The notes below the pieces were generated by a model. That model saw only the letters and a list, made by a program, of their open reading frames with translations. It was not told the origin of the DNA and did no database searches. A stretch of 64,000 nucleotides of DNA from Simmondsia chinensis (taxonomy: Eukaryota; Streptophyta; Magnoliopsida; Caryophyllales; Simmondsiaceae): assembly GCA_018398585.1 (NCBI GenBank), contig JAGTTD010000024.1, positions 12,180,071 to 12,244,070 of the forward strand. The letters run 5' to 3'. Position 1 is the first letter of the stretch; the number at the start of each line of letters is the position of its first letter. The position numbers were made by a program, and so were the translations under genes. This document shows positions 1 to 11,138 of this stretch, one piece after another.

Positions 1-310
1 TAAAAAAAAAAAAAAATTCAAATTAAGACATTTTGCTAATTAACTCAAATTTTCTAATACATATTAAAGAATAACATGTTTTAAAAAATAAGAATGGAGA
101 CATGTTTAGAGTAAGAATAAGACGAGCATTGGATTCCTCACAGGTTGCTAAAACAATGATGCTGCTACAAGAATATGACATGACATATGATTTTTTTGAT
201 CAATGAAAACGGTGACTTCTAGGCCATCGGGACCCCCAATCAAGATTACATTTGTTAACAAAATGAAGCTTGGCTCCGATATGAGCTACACTATTACAAA
301 ATCTGGGAAT

Positions 311-3300
311 TCAATTAAAATATATATGATCAAAATGATTCCTAAGATATAAAATATCCAAAATAATCGGCTTGATCTCCCATGGGACGAAGTTGTTGCC
401 GTTCAGCGCGTCAATGACGATTCTACAATCTGACTCAAAGGTAACCTTTTTCCATCCCACCTCCATGGCTCTTAAACAAGCAATCCGCAAGGCCTGGGCT
501 TCAAGACAAAGAGGAAGATCAGCAGCAAGGGATCCACACCAGCACCGCAGCAAATGACCACCCTGATCCCTCCCCACAACCGCAAAGGCCCCCTCCTTTG
601 CTCTACTCCAAGCAGCATCCGTGTTAAGTTTGACAAATCCAGGCTTTGGCACTCTCCAACTGGTTTGACCGACGCTCCTGACTTGGGAGTCTCTTCAAGG
701 TTGATTCTCAATGGTGGCCTGAAACTCCCGAGCATTGTCCACGGCCAGCTTAGACACCACCTCTGGCTCCGTCTTGTGATGTCTAAAAATAAAGTTGCAT
801 TTAGATTTTCAAATCCACCAACACAAATATGCACAAGAAGCAATAGAATTGCGAGAAAATTTAAACACTTCAAATAGGTCATTCCACCATCTTAAGAAAC
901 CTTGGTGACTAATAGGATTGGGCTTGTACCCCAACCCCGACTTAAACCAAACAACACGAGCAAAGGGTCAAAGAAATAAAACATGATCTATGGTTTCTCC
1001 CTGACATCCACACCTCAGGCATTCGGTGCTAAAACAATGCATCCTTTTAGCTAAATTGTCCGCTATTGCGAGAGCATTATGACAACATCTCCACAAAAAA
1101 TGCTTGACTTTAGGTTCACAAGCCACACTCCAAATTTTAATAAGTGAGGAAGAAAGGGAGCTCTCACCCACTACAAAGTCCTCATGCCTCATGCCACACC
1201 ACCTTTTGTATCCCCTTTTGATTGAATACATGCCATCCTTGGAATCGTGCCAAATGAGCAAATCTTCAACTTCCAGGCCGCCCACGGGAATATTGAGGAT
1301 ACTCTGGGCAGATGCTAAATCAAAAAATGAAAACACTTTCTCAAAATTCCATCTGCTCCTCCTATGGTTAATGAAGTCAGCAACCACTAGGCTTGAGTCC
1401 CCGTTTGAATCCAGGGTGTGCAGAACCGGCAACCGAGAATTTCGAATCCAGCTCTCCGCCTCGGCTTTGATAGATTTCCCATTACCAACTACCCAATGTA
1501 GGTCTTTTGCAATGAAATCTCTACCCAGAAGGATGCTCCTCCACCGCCATGAGGGGTTAGAACACAACTTAGCTCTAGTAAAAGAGGAGTTGGGAAAATG
1601 CATTCCTCTTATAACTCTAACCCAAAAGGCCTCGGGATTGTTAATAATTCTCCACATCTGCTTGGCAAGAAGGGCAAGATTGAAACCTTCTAAGTCACTA
1701 AACCCAAGACCCCCTTCCCTTTTTGGTTTAGTGAGGGTATATGAATTCACCCAATGGATCCCCCTACTAGAGCCATCCCCTCCCTTCCACCAAAAGGAGG
1801 CTATAATACTATTAAGTTTCTTGTTAAATAAACTGGGAAGTTTAAAGAAATACATGACACACATAGGAATAGATGCCAGGACAGACTTAACAAGAACCTC
1901 TCTTCTCACATGGGACAAGAGGGAATTAACCCATCCATTGAGTCTCCTTCTCACCTGGTCCAGAATAAAATTAAGAGCAGTGGATTTTGATCTACCCATC
2001 TTAGCATGACTCCCAAATATTTCTCATCTCTTCCTAACTCCTCAATCCTAAAGAAGTTAAGACAATGACGCTTGACAATTTCACTTATGTGGGAAGAGAA
2101 AAACGCTTTTGACTTGTTATAATTAATTTCTTGCCCTGAGGCACGGCAAAAAACCTGTAAAATATTACACTTTCACACATGATTGCTCATTTGCTTCACA
2201 AAACAGAATACAATCATCAGAAAAGAGCACTATGTTCCAGTTTCCCATACCAACATCATGAGTGATGACCCAAAAGAGAGCATCAATCACCAAAATAAAA
2301 AGATAAGGGGATAAAGGGTCCCCTTGCCTTAAACCCCTGCTTAGCTGGATTCTCCTTAGCCTAACTCCATTAACAAGGGGACAAATGGAGACCGTGGAGA
2401 CACACTGCATAATCCAATCCACAAAAACATTCTTAAAGCCGAACCTGACCAAAACGAATCAACTTGATCATAAGCTTTAGCCAGATCCAGCTTTAATGCC
2501 ATAAACCCTATTTTACCCGTCTTTCTTAGCCTCATTCTATGGAATAGTTCATGAGCTACAATTATGTTGTCTTGTATCTGTCTACCTTCAACAAAAGCCG
2601 TCTTCTCTTGAGAGATAATTTTTGGCATAACTGGTTTAAGTCCATTGGCTAGAATTTTAGAAATTATCTTATAAACAAAATTGCACAAACTTATTAGTCT
2701 AAATTGAGTTATAGATTTTGGTCCGTTGTTTTTCGGTATCAATACAAGGTCGGTTTCACCAAGCTCTTTGTTCATTCTTTTATTAGCAAAAAAAATCTAT
2801 GACTGCATTACTCACATCTCCCCAACAATATCCTAGAAATTACTGTAAAAAAAAATACAAGGGAAGCCATCTGGTCCTGGAGCTTTTAGGGGTCCTAGCA
2901 AATTTACAGTGTTGAGAATTTCTGAGTTATCCACTTCAACACATAGCAACTTGTTCATGTCTTCTGAAATGAGTGAAGGAATCGCTTGTAGTGCATCCTG
3001 GAATCCCTCACCTGGTTTAGCACCATACATCTTCTTGAAGTAATTCTACACCACCCCCTGAATCCCCTCTTGGTCCTCCACCTAGTTCCCCTCCTCATCT
3101 CTAATTCTAATCATGACATTAGTCTTTCTTCTAGCAACTGTAGCAGCTTGGAAAAAACCAGTATTCCTGTCACTTGACTTAATCCACTCCACCCTGGCCC
3201 TTTGATGCCAATGCATCTCTTCCGCTTCTCATACAGCTTGAATTTGGTTCTTTAGTTCCTCTTCCAAAGCCTCTTTCTCTGGTCCCTCATATCCACTCTG

Positions 3301-4250
3301 AATTGCTGTTAATTTTTTTTTAATGGACTGAATGAGATCATTCCTGTCCTTACTCCACACCATCTAGCAAGATTTTTTCTGCAATGTGAGAGCTTTTGGC
3401 AAACCTTATCATCCTAGAGCCATTAACAGGGAGGCTCCAGCTATCGTTAAGAACCTTTCCGCAATCACCCTCCATTAACCACTTAGATTCGAACTTGAAC
3501 GGCGATTTATTCTTACCAGCAGCCCCTCCCAGTAGAACAATCAAAGGTGAGTGATCAGATCCCGCGGCAGGAGTCAGGATCAGTTTTGCAAATTGAAAGA
3601 GAGTCAACCATGCATAGTTAACAGCAATTTTGTCTATTCTTTCTCTTACAGTTCCATGGTCTCCATTATGGCAAGCCCATGAGTACCTGCAGCCTTTGGT
3701 TTCAAGTTGCATTAGATTACATGAAAAATAAACATCATTTAGGATAGAGATTTGAGTACCTATTAAAGATGGGCCAGCTGCTTTATCTGTAATTGACGAC
3801 ATTGAATTCAAGTCACCTGACACTGCTAAGGGTTCATTGATTCTTGAAAAAGCCAAGCTGAAATTGTTCCAAAACTCCCTTTTGTGAGCACCATTTAGTT
3901 CCCCATAGACAAAAACATATCTCCAACTCTTGGCCCCTTGCACTAGCTCAATTCTAGTATCTATCCACCTCCTAAAGCTGCTCAAGATCTCAACATTAGC
4001 ATCATCTTTCCAATCAGCGCCCCCCCCCCCCCCCCCCCCCCCCCCCAAAAAAAATAAATTTACCTATAGGGTTAACCACATAGCTGTTGTAAAACCCGAT
4101 TGACCTCATTACTCCTACAACTTTATCTTCTTTTTGTTTAGTTTACATAAGGAAAATTAAGATGAGCCTATTAGACCGGGAGATATCCTAGAGGGCATGA
4201 ACTATCAAGCTCTACCCCAAACCCTGACAGATCCAGCATATTAAACTCAT
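311..4250 (-). pseudogene. L1 ORF2 (endonuclease, reverse transcriptase, RNase H)
   Basis: It starts at ATG 4250-4248, overlapping the ORF1 stop, with the endonuclease motif CWICQGLG. The endonuclease continues over 3350-4048 (GDLNSM, SDHSPLIV). RT spans about 2165-3030 with LSRGLRQGDPLSPYLF and the catalytic FSDDCILF box. A zf-RVT type region is at 968-1999 (FLWRCCHNALAIADNL, CLRCG). RNase H is at 311-652 (KLNTDAAW, ESDCRIVIDAL). A run of 27 C (4020-4046) lies in the endonuclease where a Gly-Gly-Leu-Ala segment is expected. Many frameshifts; not functional. Confidence 0.85.
4020..4046. repeat. (C)27 homopolymer in L1 endonuclease
   Basis: Uninterrupted run of 27 C, reading as G on the coding strand. 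It replaces coding sequence just before the WKDD motif. It is one of four such tracts of 25 or more bases in the window, all inside transposon coding regions. Confidence 0.95.
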
Positions 4251-5647
4251 GGCCCCTGAGGCGGTTGTTGTGGGACAACCACCGCAAACCCCCCATACAG
4301 CTGGGACCCCGAGCACTCTCCCTTATTATCTTGCTCTTGTCCAATCACTACACAGTGCTCTATTCTAATAGTGCTTTCCATACCAACATGGTCTCTTTCC
4401 CATTCAGACTTTCGTTTTGCAGCCCTCTCTAATCTCCTCAATTGCCTCTTTGCATACCCCTCAGACCGCACTACATCCTGATACGGTGCATAAATCATAA
4501 GCTGCTCCACTACCCCTTGAGAGTCACAAGCAGCCATAATATTATCTCCTAAGCCCTCCGCTATCTCTTCCAGCAGATAACAATTCCCATGGCTGTCCTG
4601 CTTGACAAGGCTATAGACCAAATCTTACACTGCGCTTCTAGCCCTTTTTCTAGCCCCGGCTTGTTGAACTACCGGAGCTGCTCTTTTCCTCCCACCTCTA
4701 GAACTATTAGAACTACTGCCATAGTACGAGAAACATGGACCCCCTACTGCCATGAACAGATGCCTGGATGAGTTTTTGGATGAGGCCCTCAGTAATGTTG
4801 TAACAGCATCAAGCATTCTATCAGAATCCTTCTTAATCCTTTCCACTTGACTCACTGACATCCCCTTCCGATAACCCCTTCCAATCCTGTGGACATTGCC
4901 CTGCTCAAACGACTCTCCGACATACATGTTTAACGTAATTTTTTGAGCCCCTACTTCAGTTGCTCTTAGTGATTTATCATATTTAGGATTAGCTATTCTG
5001 TCATCATCAAGTGAACATTTATGAATTTCATGACCTAATTTGCCACAAGCATAGCAAAAGTCAGGGAGTCTTTCGTATTTAAAATTTATCCATACCTCCT
5101 TTATTCCAGGTCTAACTAGCTTGAATCCTTTTTTGAGTGGGACATTAACATCTATCAACACCTTTAGCCTAACATATTTACATCATATAGAGGCCGCGTC
5201 TGGATCCATATCAATCTTGAATATGCCCTTAAATAATCTGCCTATTTTCTTAGCATTTTCCGTCGTCATAAAGTTCAATGGCATCCCATGAGCTTATACC
5301 CAAAACATTGACGTTGTGAAATCAAGTTCATTAAATGTTACATCCCCATTCCATTCTTTCAATACCAAATGCGCATCACTCAGTGACCATGGTGTTCCTT
5401 CCATTACTTTGTTCTTATCATCTTTACTATTAAACAAGAATAAAAACATGTTACCTGCTAGCTCTTGGTCTTCAAGCTTGTCCTAGAGAGACCAAGCTTT
5501 CCCCAAAATAGCCCTTACCTATCCCAGCTTGAATGTTTTGTCTGACAGAACGTTGCCCAACAAGACCAGCTCCTTTAGAGCTTTACTTATCTCCACATTA
5601 TCATGGAGCTTCAGGCTATCAACCTCCAAGCTCAAAGCATTCGCCAT
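4247..5647 (-). pseudogene. L1 ORF1 (DUF4283-like gag with CCHC zinc knuckle)
   Basis: The start ATG is at 5647-5645 and the reading continues, through several stops, to TGA at 4249-4247. The N-terminal part resembles the DUF4283 RNA-binding region of plant L1 ORF1 proteins. A CCHC knuckle (CYACGKLGHEIHKC) lies near 5035, followed by a basic tail. ORF1 proteins bind LINE RNA and form the RNP. The stop codon overlaps the ORF2 start as ATGA. In-frame stops near 5520, 5290 and 5185 show decay. Confidence 0.75.
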
Positions 5648-6245
5648 AGCCCTTGACTTACTCTGATAAAGGACAACCAAATTTAACGTACACCTCAGAC
5701 ATTACACTTATTGATATTTTGACTTAGGGAGCGTATTGTTATCAGCAAAGAAGAAAGTCTAGATATGTTAAAATTGGGGATTTGATTTTTGAAGTTTAGA
5801 GAATCACCCTATAAACCCCCTTTAAAGAAGAAGGTGAGGCAGTGGCATAAGAGGAGGAGGTTGAGGTTCATAACTCCCCCCTTATCTACCCCTTGCCTTT
5901 AATAAAGAAGCGTATCAAGAATTAAATGCAAATCTAAAGCAAAATGAAGAGAATTAGACCCCTAGACTCGCCCAATACCCACACCCCTTAACAGATCCTT
6001 TCATTACTGACACCATCAAAAGCTAATCACAATAAATAAATCCTCCATTCTTCTCAGCCAAAAGGGAAAATAACTCACCTTTGAAAGTGACACACGCTCT
6101 GATCACCAGAAACACCAAGGAAATCGATCTGCAACGGAGATAGAGATAGAGAGAGAGAGAGAGAGAGCTTGAAAGCTTCTGGAAACTTCAGAAAAGGGTA
6201 TTGAAACCCTAGGTACCTCCACCCCAAACAGAAAGAGGACTAAGA

Positions 6246-7690
6246 AGAAGAACATTTTGCGTACAAGTATACTCAGTTACTCCATTTAATGCTAATTACA
6301 GGACATATGATTCATCAATGCTTTTCGTGAACATGTCGCATGTTCTGTACATCTAGTAACCATTGCCATCTATTTTATTTTTCCAAACATATGCTTATTT
6401 GAATATTGTCCATTAAACTACTTTTTTTTTTTTTTTTTCAAGATTGAGCAGAATGACCTCTCAAAGTTGAGTCGATTCAGTTAAGTCGAATAGCTGTAAA
6501 TGGATGGGTTCTGTGTCGTGTTATTTTCAGGTTTTATAGTGTTGTGTTGGGTTGTATGTTGCATTACACGCTATGAACTGGACATCGTACCTACTGGTGG
6601 CAATGAGTCATTTGGGTCGGGTTTGAATGTACCTGTTGGTTGGGATCATTTATGGGTTTATGATAAACTTGGGTTAGATCGGACACGGGTCAATCCCTTC
6701 AAGCTTTAGTCACTTTTGGTTTTCTTCTATACTCTGTTAAATTCGCCACCTTTAATATAATACACTTGTGACCATGAAACACTGGGTGGTACGATGATAG
6801 TAGCATTGGCCCTTGTGAAATATGGCAAGTCATCATTCCGAAAGGCTTTTTTTAGGATATTTATTAGTTCGGACTACAAAGAACTAGATAGGTTCATAGA
6901 CTATTAAAGGTCAATAACGCCAAATGAGGCTTAGAATGCGGGACCGGTCAGGTTTGGTCAACTTTTAGACTCTAAGTTAGGTGTAAGCTTAGGTTTGGAT
7001 TGCATAACTGCCAACATTAGTTTTCGACATGAAATTTTGATTTCTCAGTCTAGCTAGAAATCAACATCTTAAAGTAGTAATGGTGCCTATTAGCCCAAAC
7101 CCATATCAGACAAAGCCAAAGATTGAAGAGTAAAATGATACCGATTTAGTCTAATCTTAGACCGAATTTAGTTGGCCTGATTCAGGTTTTATCTTGTATT
7201 GATATTTTATCGTATTTAAGTTGTTAATTACACTAAATTTGCATTGAGTCGGTGGAAAAATATATTAAAATCCAAATTTGAGGGAGTGAATCGTTGTTCT
7301 GAATACTAAGCTAGCGAATAATGTTCATTTTAAACCAAACATAAGAAAACAACTTATAAATTTTTCTCAGAAGACACTTTCTTCAGGTATATATTTCCTG
7401 CAAAAAGATAATTCTCCACAACCACATTGTTTATAATATTGGCTTGGTACTTATTCGCCTGATTATCAAATATGGACAATCCAGCATGGGTGAACCAGAA
7501 TGGGCGAACGACATATGCATGCCACCTAAACTACACTCGAATATTTAATAACCCAATCCGGTCGACCGATACACCCAATCCAAATGTACTTACTTGCCCA
7601 TATGTAAACTCACCCAGTACTAAAGCCTCTATGCTACGAATATAATAAGCAGGTAATTAATGTATAGAAATTAAGTAATAGTAAACTAGA
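6246..7690. other. Gene-free stretch, nothing recognised
   Basis: AT-rich DNA with a poly-T run (about 6421-6438) and a region rich in short GGGTCGGGT-like words around 6600-6690. No convincing coding region, repeat ends or RNA gene were seen on either strand. Confidence 0.5.
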
Positions 7691-8135
7691 CTTAGATTAT
7701 AAAAATGGACTCCAAAAATATCAGATGATCAAATTGCATCGGGCTGCATCACATGTACCAAGGGACATGTGGCCAAAGAATGATGAGGGGAGTCACCATA
7801 TGTGACTCCCACTCATCCTCCCATATAAAGAAAAAGGGAAAGGGGAGGATTATGGCATGACCACCATCATCCTCCTCCAACTCCCTCCTTCACACGCCTC
7901 CTTTCCTCTCTCTTGCTATTGATCATCTGTTCGGATCAATAACCGTTCAAACCTCCTACTCCTTTTATGCTAAGTCTTTTATATCGAATTTTTCTATTTA
8001 TTACCTGTTTTCATTCCTATTTCATGAGATTAATACTAACTTGAGTGCTGGAAAAGTCCCCTGTGGGTTACCCCGCGGGCCCCTCTAACTGTTTGTTTGA
8101 ATCTTGTAGGAAATATCAAATCAGGTATGCAGTTA
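7690..8135 (+). other. LTR/leader-like region (Tat-type?), uncertain
   Basis: The stretch holds a TATA-like box (CCATATAAAG near 7832), a pyrimidine-rich leader (7860-7915) and a GC-rich block near 8050-8090 (ACCCCGCGGGCCCC). This resembles R-U5 regions of Tat/Athila-type gypsy LTRs. No second LTR copy or target duplication was found, so this is a suggestion only. It directly precedes the ~179-bp array. Confidence 0.3.
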
Positions 8136-8442
8136 GAGCTTAATTTTAGCTTATTATTACAAATCTCACCTCATATAAAATTTCAAAATGATGTGTAAGC
8201 ACACTGATCAAATCCATCGTAAACATTTTGGCTGTGGGAAGGATCATAAGCATACGCCTAGCCTAATGTTTCCTATAAGACTCAAGCGTTTTTAGTATTA
8301 AGTAAGTTAATTTTCAACATTTTCTTTGGTCTCTTTGGTATTCTTTATGACAAAAATGGGCCTACCCAAGAAAAAGTGATAAAAGAGGCTTGTTTCAATA
8401 AAGTCAAGTATTGCTACATACTTTATTCCCCTTTTTTTGTCT

Positions 8443-9830
8443 TTTCTTTGATCAAAAATTCAAAAATCATTATCGGTACCTAGAACTCTTCAAGAGCTTC
8501 GTTTTGACACATAACTCAATTCATAAACTCTTCATTGATTAAAAGTTGCGCCCGTTTTAAGTTGTAACGTAAGTTATATGTTTTTACCCGCGTATGAAAG
8601 CCCACATCACTTTTATACACTTACTTTGATCAAAAGTTTGAAAAGTTGCCATAGGTGGCTGGAACTGTTCAACATCTTTGTTTTGATATATAATTTGATC
8701 CATAACTCTTCACGGATTGAATGTTACGCTCATTTTAGGTTGTAAGGTAAGTTATATGTCTTACCTGCGATTGGTACGCCCACATCACTTTTCATATACT
8801 TTCTTTTATCAAAAGTTTGAAAGTTGCCATAGGTAACTAGAACTCTCCAAGGTCTTCGTTTTGATATATAATTCTATATGTAACGCTTCACGGATTAAAC
8901 GTTATGCCTGTTTTAATTTGCAAGTTAAGTTATATGTCTTACCTATGTGTGGCATGCCCACATCACTTTTTATATACTTTCTTTGATCAAAAGTTTTGAA
9001 AATTTTCCATAGGTTCCTAGAACTCTTTATGATCTTCGTTTTGATATAAAATTCAATCCGTAACTCTTCACAAATTGAAAATGATGCCCGTTTTAAGTTG
9101 CAAGGTCAGTTATACAATCTGTATATGTGTGGTATGCCCACTTCATTTTTCATATGCTTTATTTGATCAAAATCTGAAGAGTTAATTTGGATTCCTAGAA
9201 CTCTTCAAGAGCTCCGTTTTGATATAAAATTCGATTTGTAACTCTTCACAGATTGAAAGTTACGCCTGTTTTAATTTGTAGAGTAAGTTATACAACCCAT
9301 CTGCTCATGGTGCGCCCACTTTACCTTTCATATACTTTCTTTGATCAAAAATTCAAAAAATCGCCATAGGTACCTGGAACTCTTCAAGAGCCTAGTTTTG
9401 GTATATAATTCGATTTGTAACTCTTCACGGTGTGAAAGTTCCGTTTTAGTTTATAAGGTAAGATACCTAACCAAAACGCGAAGTGCCATCCCACTTCACC
9501 TTTTATATGCTTTCTTTTATATTCGAGAAATTATTCTAGTTATATAGAAATCTTCAAGAGCTTCATTTTGATAGGTGATTTGACTCGTAGATCCTTGAGG
9601 GTTAAGAGTTATGTTAATTTAAGTATCAGGTCAAGTTATATAAGCCACTTATAACTACTATGTCGGAGAAACTCTCACCATGTATTTGTTATCTTTTCTT
9701 TAAAATATCAGAAATTATAATGGTTGCTCAGAGCTCTTCGAGGGCATCATTTTGATATGTGACTCGAACTATAACTCCCTATGGATTAAAAGTTATAACT
9801 ATTTAAAGTTACATGATACTTAATAAAGAA
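8443..9830 (+). repeat. ~179-bp tandem array, eight degenerate units
   Basis: Anchors of the form (A/G)GAACTCTTCAAGAG recur at about 8482, 8661, 8839, 9019, 9197, 9376, 9546 and 9730, giving spacings of 170-184, mostly 178-180. Each unit has TTTGATCAAAA, the anchor, a GTTTTGATATATAATTC segment, AACTCTTCACGGATT and a CCCACATCAC segment. The last two units are the most diverged. The length is close to that of many plant satellite monomers. No coding potential. Confidence 0.85.
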
Positions 9831-9839
9831 AAAAAAAAG

Positions 9840-10053
9840 GTAAAGAAAATGATAAGCTTTGACTGTCAATTGAAACTTTGACCATCATCTTCACCAGCCG
9901 CACAACATCCATGCCACCACACCACCTTCAATCCCACACTACCACCACTAGCAACTGGCACCACCATGGCTCGCCCTGAATCTGGTTCGGCCCTCACCGT
10001 GGCTCCCCCCAAATCTGGTTCGCCTCTCACCGTGACTCGCTCAAACTTGGCTC
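9840..10053. other. GCTC/CACC-rich flank of gypsy insertion
   Basis: Low-complexity sequence with short imperfect repeats (CTGGTTCG, CTCACCGTG). It is continuous in character with 17584-17940 (GGCTCACC, AGCTCACCC), so the gypsy element split one repetitive block. No gene is apparent. Confidence 0.45.
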
Positions 10054-10412
10054 TGATACAGATTTTCCCGAGCCCGATCCTGAAAGTCATATTTCGGCCG
10101 AATTACGCGAGCCCGACTCAGCAATGCCACATCAACCTTGCTGATGTGGCAAGCCTAGTCATCTCCACTTAGATATTTTCTATATAAATAATAGGATTAG
10201 GGTTAATTAGAATTATGTGTGATGAGTTAATGCTCTCCCTCTACCCCTTCTCTACTAAACATACTTGTATTTACTCCAAGTATAGGATATTATACCTATA
10301 CATATATACGATATATATAATGGGGCAACCGTTATTGCCGCATAGCTCGTTGAATTCGTTGTGTGATTGTGATTGGGTTAATTGTGTGGAATTTGTGGTC
10401 ACTGATCAATCA
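10054..10412 (+). repeat. 5' LTR of outer chromovirus
   Basis: It starts TGATACAG and ends TGATCAATCA. It contains ATATTTTCTATATAAATAAT near 10170-10190, a likely TATA box, and a second AT-rich stretch near 10300. It matches 17223-17583 over its whole length with scattered substitutions. TSD GGCTC immediately precedes it. Confidence 0.9.
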
Positions 10413-11099
10413 ATCAGTATCAAAGCTTGCACTCCTTGGTTGGGTTAGCCCTAATCGTGATCAGTAATGGAGGATGGTACACCATCATAAGTTTCGCTAT
10501 GGGAAATGGATGAATCGAATGAACACCGATTCAATTGACTTGAATGATCAATCACCGAGCTCAGGGAAGTAGTTCATGGCATATCCGTGCAAATGGGGTG
10601 TCTCACTCATCCGGTACATGATTGGGCAGCACCGATAGCCGCTGATCGTGTTCCCCCATTGGTGGTACCGAACTCCCCACGTGGCACCAAGCAAGGAATT
10701 CCGATACCGGCATTCACACAAGGTAATTATCAAGCCCTCACTCGATTCACTAAGATTGACTTTCTGAAGTTTAGTGGTAAGGGTGTAGATGGTTGGCTTC
10801 ATTATTGTGAGAGGTACTTTAACATCGATAGAACTCCGGATGAGTTGAAAGTTATGCTTGCTAGTTTTGCTCAAAGGGTGGTACCCAAGATTGGCATGAT
10901 TCCTTTGAGGAATCATGGCACATGACGTTAACATTCTATGGGAGGTTTATGCACCGCAAATCCGAGAAAGATTCGAGGAATCCGTGGATAACCCTCTAAT
11001 CGAGCTTATGAAATTGAGACAACTAGGCAGTGTGGATGACTATTTGAGTCATTGGTGAATTGTTGTGCCTTAAGTGAAGATCAAAAGATTTGTGTTCTA

Positions 11100-11103
11100 T
11101 TTT

Positions 11104-11134
<31 letters not shown>

Positions 11135-11138
11135 GGGG
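11100..11138. repeat. (T)14(G)25 tract in gag
   Basis: Fourteen T (11100-11113) are directly followed by 25 G (11114-11138), in the gag-to-knuckle region of the outer chromovirus. The gag frame cannot be followed across it. Confidence 0.95.

Larger units (their letters stand above)
190..6245 (-). mobile_element. L1-type LINE, degenerate, near full length
   Basis: Non-LTR retrotransposon read on the minus strand. In order it has a 5' UTR with a GA-rich stretch (about 6120-6245), ORF1 with a zinc knuckle, then ORF2 with endonuclease, reverse transcriptase, zinc-binding RT-associated region and an RNase H domain at the 3' end; a terminal RNase H is typical of plant L1 elements. The 3' end is placed near 190 at a short A-run (T-run on the plus strand). 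No convincing target-site duplication was found. Frameshifts and stops in both ORFs make it a fossil. Element class is clear; exact ends are approximate. Confidence 0.85.

Noticed and set aside
1104..2009. 301-codon plus-strand ORF
   Set aside because: Antisense shadow of the L1 ORF2 zf-RVT region.
6500..6709. 69-codon plus-strand ORF
   Set aside because: Lies in GGGTCGGGT-rich non-coding sequence; no similarity or splice context.
8443..9830. CRISPR array
   Set aside because: Plant nuclear context, ~179-bp degenerate units and no short conserved repeat with unique spacers.
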